Below, piece by piece: positions 32,700-40,840 of a DNA stretch of 64,000 nt (position 1 is the stretch's first letter; every line of letters begins with the position of its first letter). The position numbers were made by a program, and so were the translations under genes. This DNA is from Candidatus Zixiibacteriota bacterium (GTDB taxonomy: Bacteria > Zixibacteria > MSB-5A5 > GN15 > PGXB01): positions 124,001 to 188,000 of the forward strand of contig JAFGAL010000002.1 of the NCBI GenBank assembly GCA_016933695.1. The letters run 5' to 3'. The notes beneath the pieces were generated by a model that saw only the letters and a list, made by a program, of their open reading frames with translations, was not told where the DNA came from and searched no databases.

Positions 32700-33412
32700 A
32701 CACACGACGCATTCTTCTGGTTGAAGACGAAAAGCATCTGGCCGAAGGAATCATGCTGAATCTGGAGGCCGAGGGATTCGAGACGGTTTGGGCCGCCGAC
32801 GGCAACACGGCCATGGATCAGTACCACGCCGGGCGCTTTGATTTGATCCTGCTGGATATCATGCTTCCCGGTATCGACGGTCTCGAGGTGTGCCGCCGGA
32901 TTCGGGCCGAACTCGGCACGGTGCCGATTTTGTTTCTTACGGCGCGGGATCGCCTCGACGATAAAAAAGAGGGCCTGGCGATCGGGGCGGACGATTATAT
33001 CACCAAGCCGTTCGATATCGAGGAGTTGATTCTTCGCATGAAAGCCATCTTCCGCCGTCAGACCTGGCTGGCATCAGAGGAAATATCGGGCGCGATCTAT
33101 GCCTTTCCCGGCGGCAGTATCGATTTCAGGAAATTCGAGGCGCGCACGTCCAGCGGAACGCATCGCCTGTCCAACAAGGAGTGCTTGTTACTGAAACTTT
33201 TTTCCGAACATCCGGGCGAGGTTCTCAGTCGTAATATGATTCTCGACGGGGTCTGGGGGTATAACGCGTATCCCTCATCGCGGACGGTTGACAATTTCAT
33301 TCTGCGCTTTCGCAAATATTTCGAACCGGATCCGGCACGCCCGATCTATTTCCATACCGAATTCGGGACGGGGTATCGTTTTACGCCACAGGGAGAGACA
33401 ACCAATGACTAA
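32696..33412 (+). CDS. OmpR-family response regulator embedded in the heme operon
   Basis: 238 residues. Receiver with LLVEDE, phospho-Asp D54 in LLDIMLPG, Thr in LTARD and Lys in YITKPFD. C-terminal winged helix with LSNKECLLLKLFSEHPGEVL, SRNMILDGVWG, and SSRTVDNFILRFRKYFE. A DNA-binding transcriptional regulator controlled by the overlapping kinase. Its stop overlaps the hemE start by 8 bases, so regulator and heme enzymes are translationally coupled. The direct repeat at 30025-30043 has the spacing that this family recognises. Confidence 0.95.
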   Translation: MNTRRILLVEDEKHLAEGIMLNLEAEGFETVWAADGNTAMDQYHAGRFDLILLDIMLPGIDGLEVCRRIRAELGTVPILFLTARDRLDDKKEGLAIGADDYITKPFDIEELILRMKAIFRRQTWLASEEISGAIYAFPGGSIDFRKFEARTSSGTHRLSNKECLLLKLFSEHPGEVLSRNMILDGVWGYNAYPSSRTVDNFILRFRKYFEPDPARPIYFHTEFGTGYRFTPQGETTND

Positions 33413-34433
33413 AAAGGAGTTATTTCTCGCCAATGCCAACGGCGAACACACCGAACGGACGCCGATCTGGATCATGCGGCAGGCGGGACGGTACCTTCCG
33501 GGGTACCGTGCTGTCCGGGAGCGTCTCTCGTTCGAGGAACTCTGCCGATCTCCGCGCACGGTCGCCGAAGTTACCGCCGAACCAATCGCGCTGTTTGATC
33601 TTGACGCGGCCATAATCTTTTCAGACATCCTGTTGATACTCGAGCCACTGGGAGTCAACCTTCGTTACGAACCGGGGCCGGTGATAACCCCCGTACTTGA
33701 GAATCCGAAACAGATAGAATCGTACGTGTCATACAATCCGGCGGAAGAACTGCGTTTTGTCGGCGATGCCATCGTTGAAACGAAAAAACGGCTCGGACCG
33801 GATCTACCCCTGCTTGGATTCTGCGGCGCACCGTTCACGGTGTTTTCCTATTTATGCAACACCCGCGAGCGGCGCGATTTGCACCGGACATACCGGTTCA
33901 TCACCAACCATTCGGATGAAAGCCGCCGTGTGCTGGAGTTGCTGACGGATTTAAGTATTCGCTATTTACAGATGCAACTTGATGCCGGAGTCGACGCCGT
34001 GCAGGTTTTCGATACCTGGGCGGGGGAATTGACCGGGGACGAATTCGCGGAGTGGTCGTTTCCCTATCTTGATCGCATCTTCACCGAGCTAAAAAAACAA
34101 CATGCAGTAACGTCTCTCTATATCCGGGGTACCTGTCACCTGCTGGATGCAATCAACCGGCTCGATGTCAACATCGTCAGCCTTGACTGGAAAACATCCC
34201 TGCAATCCGCGACGTCCACACTGAAGCCGAAAACCATACAGGGCAATTTGAATCCGTATTTAATGCTTGGGCCGCAGGAAGCGATTATACGTACGGCGCG
34301 GGAAATACTGACTGTGATGAAAGACTATCACGGGTACATTTTCAATCTCGGTCATGGTATCTTGCCGATGACCCCGATAGACAACGTCCGCGCCCTGGTC
34401 GAAACCGTGCATGCTTTTGGGAGAACCCGATGA
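33405..34433 (+). CDS. hemE: uroporphyrinogen III decarboxylase
   Basis: 342 residues. N-terminal signature RTPIWIMRQAGRYLPGYR, catalytic-site FSDILLILEPLG, GFCGAPFTVFSYL, and the C-terminal NLGHGILPMTP. It converts uroporphyrinogen III to coproporphyrinogen III in the cytoplasm. The start at 33405 is fixed by the 8-base overlap with the regulator gene and GGGAGAG ahead; an in-frame extension upstream would lie inside the regulator. The hemN start overlaps its stop by 4 bases. Confidence 0.97.
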   Translation: MTKKELFLANANGEHTERTPIWIMRQAGRYLPGYRAVRERLSFEELCRSPRTVAEVTAEPIALFDLDAAIIFSDILLILEPLGVNLRYEPGPVITPVLENPKQIESYVSYNPAEELRFVGDAIVETKKRLGPDLPLLGFCGAPFTVFSYLCNTRERRDLHRTYRFITNHSDESRRVLELLTDLSIRYLQMQLDAGVDAVQVFDTWAGELTGDEFAEWSFPYLDRIFTELKKQHAVTSLYIRGTCHLLDAINRLDVNIVSLDWKTSLQSATSTLKPKTIQGNLNPYLMLGPQEAIIRTAREILTVMKDYHGYIFNLGHGILPMTPIDNVRALVETVHAFGRTR

Positions 34434-35827
34434 CGGCAAACCCGGGCGAGCAAAACCTGCGAATGTTGGTCGACCGCTACGATCGACCCGGACCGCGCTA
34501 CACGAGTTACCCCACCGTGCCGGAATGGAGTGATTCCTACGGCCCGCAGGATTTTAAACAGGCGATTTGTGGCGCCGCCGCGCGAACGGATGAGCCGCTG
34601 TCGCTGTATCTGCATATTCCCTTCTGTCGCAAGCGATGCTGGTTTTGCGGATGCAATACCAATGTTACCGGCAGTCCGAATTCGGCCGATGCATATCTGA
34701 TACGGATTCGTCGCGAAACCGAAATAATTTCTCAATTACTGAAAGATCGTAAAGGGGTTTCGCAATTGCACTGGGGCGGCGGAACACCGACCATATTGAC
34801 CACTGATCAGACACGTGAAGCGTATCGCATTCATACCGACCACTTCGACATCAACAACAATGCCGAAATATCGGTGGAACTCGATCCGCGTGTCACGACT
34901 CCGGAACGTATCGACCTGTTTAAAAAACTGGGATTCAACCGGCTGTCGCTGGGAGTACAGGATCTGGATGAAAATGTTCAGGCGGCAATTGGTCGTGACC
35001 AGAACGCGGGAAAGACCATTGAGCTGTATCACCATTGCCGCAGAATGGGATTTCCCGGCATTAACTTCGACCTTATTTACGGTTTACCGAAACAGACGCC
35101 GGATTCGTTCCGTCAGACTGTCAATCATGTTATCTCTCTTCGTCCTGACCGCATTGCCCTGTACAGTTTCGCCTATTTGCCCCAACTTAAGGCGAATCAG
35201 AAGAAAATCGAACCGGCCGATCTGCCGGAAGCCGAAACCAAACTGCAATTATTCCTGATCGCACGGAAGCTGTTTTTAGACGGCGGCTATGTCCAGATCG
35301 GGATGGATCATTTCGTGCTTCCCGATGATGAACTGGCACTCGCCATGAAACGCGGCAAACTGCGGCGTAATTTCATGGGGTATACGATCAATGCCGCCGA
35401 GGATTGGCTGGGAATCGGGATTTCGTCGATATCGTACATCGACAGGCAATTCGCGCAAAATGCCAGCGGCATCAGCAGTTATTATGAAGCAATCGACAAT
35501 GACCGGCCGGCAATATACCGCGGTCTGAAACTGTCCGACGACGATGTGATCCGTCAACAGGTTATTACCGACCTGATGTGCAATTTCCGTGTCGACCTGA
35601 ATACCATTTCCCGGCAGTTCGGCATTGAAACTGAAGACTATTTCGCAGTGGAGTTGGCAAAGCTTCAGCCGTTTGTGGATGACAGTCTGGTCACGAGGGA
35701 TAAGAACATCATCGCCGTAACCGATATGGGGCAGTTATTTGTCCGTAATATTGCCATGCTGTTCGATGTTTACCTGACAAAAAGCAACACCGATCGTCCC
35801 CGGGGGCAGTTTTCAAGGACAGTGTAA
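34430..35827 (+). CDS. hemN: oxygen-independent coproporphyrinogen III oxidase (radical SAM)
   Basis: 465 residues. RYTSYPTVPEW is the true-HemN N-terminus, and HIPFCRKRCWFCGCNT gives the CxxxCxxC cluster ligands (Cys66, 70, 73) with the extra HemN cysteine at 75. HWGGGTPT and NFDLIYGLPKQT are further family motifs, and the C-terminal HemN domain is complete. This makes it the genuine decarboxylase rather than a heme chaperone HemW. It forms protoporphyrinogen IX without oxygen. It overlaps hemE by 4 bases and hemH by 1 base (TAATG). Confidence 0.97.
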   Translation: MTANPGEQNLRMLVDRYDRPGPRYTSYPTVPEWSDSYGPQDFKQAICGAAARTDEPLSLYLHIPFCRKRCWFCGCNTNVTGSPNSADAYLIRIRRETEIISQLLKDRKGVSQLHWGGGTPTILTTDQTREAYRIHTDHFDINNNAEISVELDPRVTTPERIDLFKKLGFNRLSLGVQDLDENVQAAIGRDQNAGKTIELYHHCRRMGFPGINFDLIYGLPKQTPDSFRQTVNHVISLRPDRIALYSFAYLPQLKANQKKIEPADLPEAETKLQLFLIARKLFLDGGYVQIGMDHFVLPDDELALAMKRGKLRRNFMGYTINAAEDWLGIGISSISYIDRQFAQNASGISSYYEAIDNDRPAIYRGLKLSDDDVIRQQVITDLMCNFRVDLNTISRQFGIETEDYFAVELAKLQPFVDDSLVTRDKNIIAVTDMGQLFVRNIAMLFDVYLTKSNTDRPRGQFSRTV

Positions 35828-36834
35828 TGGCCGAAAACACCGACCGAACACAACGGGAATCGAGACCGAGCGCCAATCCCATCCGTGCCTGCGTACTGAT
35901 GGTAAATATGGGCGGGCCGGAAAACACGGCTGAGGTCCGACCGTTTATCCGGTCATTGTTCAATGATCCCTGTATCATGCAGATTCCCGGACCGGTGCGA
36001 TGGATGGTATCCACCATGCTGGCGACATTCCGGGCGCCCAATGTGCGACAGCACTATGAACATATCGGCGGCAAATCGCCGCTTAAGGCGTTGACCGCAA
36101 AACAGGCGGAGAAAACCCGGGACTTGTTGCATAAGCGATTTCCCGATCTCGTGATTCGCCCGGCGTACAGTTATTCCTGGCCTCGTATCGGCGAGGCGGT
36201 TGAACAGGCGATCTCAGACGATTTCGAGAAAATTCTTGTTCTGCCGATGTACCCGCAGTATTCCCGGGCCACTCGCGGCAGTATTGCGCATGATCTTCAA
36301 AAGGCGGTTCAACGTCCTGAGGCGAATAATAAAATTGATGTCATCGAACCGTATTATGATCATCCGCTGTATATCAAAGCCACGGTCGACCTGTTACACC
36401 GAGCATTGGAGAAAATCGATCGAGACCGGCCGTTCCGTACGGTATTCACGGCCCATGCATTGCCGCAGTCGTATATCGATAACGGCGATCCCTATCGAGA
36501 GCAGATCGACAAAACCATCGCGCTGGTTCTCGATCAGGTTGCGCTGGACAACCCGGTGACATCGTTTCAGAGCAAAGTCGGCCCGGTCAAATGGATGCAC
36601 CCGTCGACCATCGGCACTATCCGCGAAACCGGCGCATTGGGATTCAAACAGGTTCTGGTGATCCCCATCGGCTTTGTCTGCGATCATCTCGAAACCCTGT
36701 ACGAACTTGATATCGAACTGGCCGAAATCGCGCACGAAGCGGGAATCGAGACATTTGTCCGGGGCGAAGTGTTCAACGACCATGAGATATTCATCGAGCT
36801 TATGGCTTCATGCATCATAAAGGCGCTGTCATGA
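35827..36834 (+). CDS. hemH: ferrochelatase
   Basis: 335 residues. VLMVNMGGPENTAEVRPFIRSLFNDP is the N-terminal signature. The catalytic region includes LPMYPQYSRATRGS, FTAHALPQSYIDNGDPY with the metal-binding His, and PIGFVCDHLETLYELDIEL with the conserved acidic run. It inserts ferrous iron into the porphyrin. Product specificity (protoheme or coproheme) cannot be read directly, but hemN upstream favours protoporphyrin. Start overlaps hemN by one base; stop overlaps hemY by 4. Confidence 0.96.
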   Translation: MAENTDRTQRESRPSANPIRACVLMVNMGGPENTAEVRPFIRSLFNDPCIMQIPGPVRWMVSTMLATFRAPNVRQHYEHIGGKSPLKALTAKQAEKTRDLLHKRFPDLVIRPAYSYSWPRIGEAVEQAISDDFEKILVLPMYPQYSRATRGSIAHDLQKAVQRPEANNKIDVIEPYYDHPLYIKATVDLLHRALEKIDRDRPFRTVFTAHALPQSYIDNGDPYREQIDKTIALVLDQVALDNPVTSFQSKVGPVKWMHPSTIGTIRETGALGFKQVLVIPIGFVCDHLETLYELDIELAEIAHEAGIETFVRGEVFNDHEIFIELMASCIIKALS

Positions 36835-38231
36835 GCAAACTGCGTATCGCCGTTGCCGGCGGAGGGATATCCGGTCTTTCGGCCGGCATATTTATCAGAG
36901 AACGTTATGGCGACCGCGCCGAATTTGTCATTTTCGAACGTGGCGCCGTTCCCGGCGGGACCATTCAGGTCACCCGCGAAACCGGCTATATCGCCGACTG
37001 GGGATCAAACGGATTTCTCGATCGCGAACCATTGACACTGGAGTTTATTCGACATATCGGCCTCTCAGATAAACTGTATCCATCAAATCAGAAATCGGCC
37101 AAACGGTTTATCTTTCGCGACAATCGTCTCTGGGAAATATCCGCCAAACCGCAGAAGTTTCTGACCAGCGGTTTGCTCTCACTCGGGGGACGTTTGCGGT
37201 GCGCCGGTGAATATTTCGGCAGGCCGAAACGTAACGACCGCGATGAATCCATTTTCGACTTTGGGGTTCGACGGATCGGCCGTGAGGCGGCCGAGATGCT
37301 GATCGATCCCATGGTGTCGGGTGTGTTCGGCGGGGACTCCACAGCCCTGTCGCTGGCGTCATGTTTCCCGCGCATGGAACAGATGGAACGACAGTACGGC
37401 AGTTTGACCAAAGCCATGCTGGCAAAAAAGAAAGAAAGCAAGGGTAAGAAACCGGGCGGCCCCGCCGGGCCGTCGGGACATCTGACCAGTTTCACCGGAG
37501 GATTGTACACCCTGATCGAACATTTGCAGACGAAACTGCATGACAACCTCCGCACCGACAGCCCGGTCGTATCGATTACGCGAAACACCGACAGAACGTA
37601 TACGGTGCAAACGGAATCGTCTTCGGAGACATTCGATCGCGTTATCCTGGCGATTCCCTCCTATCAGGCGGCGGACATCCTGGCCGATTTTCACCCTGAA
37701 CTGGCCAAACAGCTGTACGAAATTCCGTATGCCGATATTGCCGTTATTTGCCAGGGGTATAAGATCAGTACAGTCGGCTGCCCACTGGACGGTTTCGGTT
37801 TTCTGGTTCCGCATAACCAGGGGCGAGACATTCTCGGTTCGATCTGGACCTCGACCATTTTCCCCGAACAGGCGCCGGCGGGATACGTCCTGTTCCGCAC
37901 CATGGTCGGCGGCGCCCGGCGCGCCGATCTGGTCGCCCGGAATGAAGCCTCTCTCAATGATCTGGTGCACCGTGAACTGTCATCGATACTCGCAATCACC
38001 TCGGAACCGGTTTTCCGGAAAGTCATCAGATGGCAGCGTGCCATCCCGCAATATGTGATCGGTCATAGTGGACGTCTGAAACGAATCGATGACTATCTTG
38101 CCGGCTTTGACGGTCTCTACCTTGCCGGTAATGCGTATATCGGGGTCGGGTTGAACGATGCCATCAAGCGGTCGTACCATATCGTAACCGCGATGCACGA
38201 GCGTGACCGGGATAAAATAAAGACCGCCTAA
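36831..38231 (+). CDS. hemY: protoporphyrinogen oxidase, FAD-dependent HemY/PgoX type
   Basis: 466 residues. FAD-binding IAVAGGGISGLSAGIFI with a FVIFERGAVPGGTIQV second strand, the family-typical DWGSNGFLDREP, VSGVFGGDSTALSLASCFPR in the middle, and a terminal LYLAGNAYIGVGLNDAIKRS. It oxidises protoporphyrinogen IX to protoporphyrin IX, usually with oxygen. An insert rich in Lys and Gly (KKKESKGKKPGGPAGPSG) interrupts the substrate domain. ATG 36831 overlaps the hemH stop; a longer frame is inside hemH. Its stop overlaps the stop of the convergent peptidase gene (CTAA). Confidence 0.93.
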   Translation: MSKLRIAVAGGGISGLSAGIFIRERYGDRAEFVIFERGAVPGGTIQVTRETGYIADWGSNGFLDREPLTLEFIRHIGLSDKLYPSNQKSAKRFIFRDNRLWEISAKPQKFLTSGLLSLGGRLRCAGEYFGRPKRNDRDESIFDFGVRRIGREAAEMLIDPMVSGVFGGDSTALSLASCFPRMEQMERQYGSLTKAMLAKKKESKGKKPGGPAGPSGHLTSFTGGLYTLIEHLQTKLHDNLRTDSPVVSITRNTDRTYTVQTESSSETFDRVILAIPSYQAADILADFHPELAKQLYEIPYADIAVICQGYKISTVGCPLDGFGFLVPHNQGRDILGSIWTSTIFPEQAPAGYVLFRTMVGGARRADLVARNEASLNDLVHRELSSILAITSEPVFRKVIRWQRAIPQYVIGHSGRLKRIDDYLAGFDGLYLAGNAYIGVGLNDAIKRSYHIVTAMHERDRDKIKTA

Positions 38232-38965
38232 GCTATCGCCGCCAGTAATTCCTGAATCTTCTGTCTGGTAATCGGTCCGGCGACACCATCGACCTGCAAT
38301 CGGTACTTATACTGAAACGCCCGCACCGCCGTTTTGGTATTCTCATCGTATTCTCCATTGACATTGATACCGGCGGCAATCAGGGTATTGAGCGCAGTCT
38401 GCACATCCCGGATCATCTGCGTGTATTTTTCTGCGGCACTGATTCCGGCGATATTGCCGATTTCCTGTTTCATGGCGCGCGCCATCGCCTGATAGCCGTG
38501 TTGTTTCAGATATGTCTCCCATTTCTGTCCCCGGAATTCATAATGCCAGCATTCCAAACCGGTCAGAGTGTCGACGATATTGGTCCACCCCCGTGCCCGG
38601 AGTATTTCGCGAACGCGCTTGTGACCGATCCCGGTATCATACGCGTCGATATCGATAGCGCGCGCCGCTTCGTGCACACTGGCACAACTCGGCGGGCTGT
38701 AGGCCGATTTGCGTCCCGTTTTCCAGTCCTCGTGCGCTTTCTGCTGTTGGGCGGCGGATCGAAACATGTCACTGATATACAGGTGTCCACCTTCGGCGGC
38801 AATATCATGATACGTTTTGCCAAGCGCCACGGCGGCGGGGCGCACCAAAAGAGACATGCGCTTCGGCAGCGGATTCCCCTTTTTGCCGTAAATACCCGGT
38901 ACGCGGACCGTGACCACCCCCGCATAATTGGTATTTTCCGACACTATGTCGCATACCATGTTCAT
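38228..38965 (-). CDS. VanY-type D,D-carboxypeptidase with peptidoglycan-binding domain, no signal peptide
   Basis: 245 residues. Residues 60-160 have the M15 zinc site: SVHEAARAIDIDAYD (His and Asp ligands) and CWHYEF (second His with catalytic Glu before it). Residues 180-243 are a PG_binding_1 repeat (MIRDVQTALNTLIAAGINVN, GEYDENTKTAVRAFQYKYRL). No export signal is visible at the start at 38965, which has GGGAG 8 bases ahead. Enzymes with this layout and no leader are often phage or gene-transfer-agent endolysins, but no phage genes are nearby. It cleaves peptidoglycan peptides if it reaches the wall. Confidence 0.8.
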   Translation of the reverse strand: MNMVCDIVSENTNYAGVVTVRVPGIYGKKGNPLPKRMSLLVRPAAVALGKTYHDIAAEGGHLYISDMFRSAAQQQKAHEDWKTGRKSAYSPPSCASVHEAARAIDIDAYDTGIGHKRVREILRARGWTNIVDTLTGLECWHYEFRGQKWETYLKQHGYQAMARAMKQEIGNIAGISAAEKYTQMIRDVQTALNTLIAAGINVNGEYDENTKTAVRAFQYKYRLQVDGVAGPITRQKIQELLAAIA

Positions 38966-39079
38966 AAACAAGTCTCCCTTTGATTGGTGGTTTTGGCTAC
39001 ACTGAATGTGATTCGAATGAATCAACCGGAATAAGTAAGGGAAATCATGACCAGACGGCAAGCGTTAAATCGCCGGCGG

Positions 39080-40249
39080 TTATTCCTGAAGGTGGATCTC
39101 CCCGGCCCGTCCCAGCGCCAGCTTGGTGAAAAGCGGCCCAAGCCCCTCATAGATAATAACCGACGACAGGATCACCGTGGCGATAATCCCTCCCATTTCA
39201 GGATAGGGTTCGATGACGGTCATCATCAGTCCGATTGCTACGCCCGCCTGCGGCAGAAGCGCCATGCCGAGATTGGCTGTCACGATCGGTTCCGCACCAA
39301 ACCGTTTTCCGGCCAGGTACGATCCAAGGTATTTGCCGAGGGGGCGAAACAGCAGGTATCCCAAACCCAAAAGGCCCAGATGTGACAATTCCCCAAGATG
39401 CAGACTCGCCCCCGACAGCACGAAAAAGGCGATATAAAACGGCATTTCCGTCTGCCGCAATTCGGCATATACCAGCCGATGCATCAATGACAGATTGTTG
39501 GTCACCGCACCGATAATCAGGCAGACCAGAAGGTGGGATATCCCGATCGTCTGCGCGACACCGATGCCCAGAAGAAGCCCGCCGATAATTACCAGTAAGA
39601 GTTCCGACAAATCATCGATTTTCTGTTCCCAGAATGTAATCATGGCGGCAATGGCACCGCCGATCCCCAGTGACACCACCAGTTCCATGAACAGTGACAG
39701 GCCGATTGACAACAGCGGTTCGCCCCTGGTCAGTGAATAGAACGAGAAAAACACCCGGAACAGCACCAGACAGAGGACATTGTTGAACGCCACGGTCGCC
39801 AGCAGGGTATCGGTCAGGGTCCCGCGGGCGTTGTATTCGCGCACCACCAGTAACGTCACCCCCGGCGCAGTGGCGATACTGATTGCGCCGAGCAGAATCG
39901 CCAGTCCCCAGTCGCGGGAGATCAGCGCGGTGATACCGAACACCAGGATAAAAGCCCCAAGGCTTTCGGCCAGTGCGATATAGATCACTCTCCGGCCCAT
40001 TGAGCGCAAATGGTTGAATTCTATTTCGCCGCCGATGGCAAACAGGATCAGTCCCAGAGCGATATCATTAACAAGGCGCGTATCGGCGAGTGTCGTCGCG
40101 GAGATTAAATTCAATACCGACGGACCGAACAGCAGACCGGTCAGCATATAGCCGGTGACACGGGGGATTTTCAGACGATGGAAGACCTTTCCTCCCAGCA
40201 ACCCCAGGAGAATCACCATGCCGACACTTAACAGTTCGTATACCTGCAT
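39080..40249 (-). CDS. CPA2-family cation:proton antiporter
   Basis: 389 residues with about 12 membrane helices from the first residues on. Typical pieces are FHRLKIPRVTGYMLTGLLFG, LGLILFAIGGEIEFNHLRSM and LLGAISIATAPGVTLLVVRE, the last being the unwound-helix region of Na+/H+ exchangers. It lacks a C-terminal TrkA-N regulatory domain, so it is a short KefB/NapA-like exchanger. Ion preference is unknown. A sigma-70 promoter lies 30 bases upstream. The peptidase gene follows after 114 bases on the same strand. Confidence 0.88.
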   Translation of the reverse strand: MQVYELLSVGMVILLGLLGGKVFHRLKIPRVTGYMLTGLLFGPSVLNLISATTLADTRLVNDIALGLILFAIGGEIEFNHLRSMGRRVIYIALAESLGAFILVFGITALISRDWGLAILLGAISIATAPGVTLLVVREYNARGTLTDTLLATVAFNNVLCLVLFRVFFSFYSLTRGEPLLSIGLSLFMELVVSLGIGGAIAAMITFWEQKIDDLSELLLVIIGGLLLGIGVAQTIGISHLLVCLIIGAVTNNLSLMHRLVYAELRQTEMPFYIAFFVLSGASLHLGELSHLGLLGLGYLLFRPLGKYLGSYLAGKRFGAEPIVTANLGMALLPQAGVAIGLMMTVIEPYPEMGGIIATVILSSVIIYEGLGPLFTKLALGRAGEIHLQE

Positions 40250-40279
40250 GTTTACGACCGATATGGAGTGATTTCAGGA

Positions 40280-40309
40280 ATAATACGGCCGGCATCCGTG
40301 CCGTGTCAA
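40280..40309 (-). promoter_or_regulatory. sigma-70 promoter of the antiporter gene
   Basis: On the minus strand TTGACA (40309-40304) and TATTAT (40285-40280) are separated by 18 bases. Transcription would start near 40273 and give a leader of about 24 bases before the ATG at 40249. Confidence 0.65.
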
Positions 40310-40382
40310 CTTGAATTAATGGCGTAAAGACTGCCGATGTCGAGGCCATGTAGGCAATACCCGGCAGTCGGATAATCATGAC

Positions 40383-40401
40383 GCTGTCATACTTTGACAG
40401 C
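40383..40401. promoter_or_regulatory. 7-bp inverted repeat in the antiporter-photolyase region
   Basis: GCTGTCA (40383-40389), TACTT, TGACAGC (40395-40401): a perfect palindrome with a 5-base centre. It shares TGTCA...TGACA with the sites at 16.2 kb, but the centre is one base longer. The photolyase gene starts 440 bases to the right and the antiporter promoter 75 bases to the left, so which gene it serves is open. Confidence 0.4.
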
Positions 40402-40437
40402 AAGGGGAGTCACACCGCAAACAGACGAATCCCGGGT

Positions 40438-40688
40438 TTACACGACAGTTGTGCTTTCGACTTCGAATCCCACCGCAACCGGCTTTACATCAACTGCCCG
40501 GTTTGGAACGATTTGATCAGATGACAATCGCGAATTTCCCGATAACTCCCGACCACCTCATCGGCATCATTCATGTCAGTAATCAAAAGGAGCTTCGGTT
40601 GCGGATATCACTCAATCGTCAATCCGAGGGCGCCGGCAGGGAAACCCTTCGGAAACACGCGAAGGAATCACCGCATCATCCTTCACAT
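40438..40688 (-). pseudogene. decayed receiver-like gene fragment
   Basis: On the minus strand GGAGG is followed after 7 bases by ATG (40688) and at once by a stop. Further on, 40607-40485 encodes a receiver-like piece, PKLLLITDMNDADEVVGSYR then EIRDCHLIKSFQTGQ, reminiscent of the end of Rcp1-type response regulators (D-C-Y-x-x-K-P). It stops, and the +1 frame continues VDVKPVAVGFEVESTTVV to 40440. Good ribosome site, protein-like pieces in different frames and early stops suggest a gene broken by several frameshifts. The assignment rests on my reading of short fragments. Confidence 0.35.
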
Positions 40689-40840
40689 AAAAAGCCCTCC
40701 GTAACAAATTGATTCACAATAATATACAAAACCTGATACGGCGGTAACGCTGAAAATCAATCACTCTCTCAGAACAAAACACACGGATATTGCGTTGTGA
40801 GTGGTATGCGTCTTCATACGAAGCACGTGAAAGGAACCGC

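Noticed and set aside
38228-38965. prophage remnant
   Set aside because: Only one endolysin-like gene is present; there is no integrase, capsid, tail, holin or attachment site nearby.
40449-40712. 87-codon plus-strand frame upstream of the photolyase
   Set aside because: The opposite strand carries better protein-like fragments (decayed receiver), and this frame has no ribosome site.
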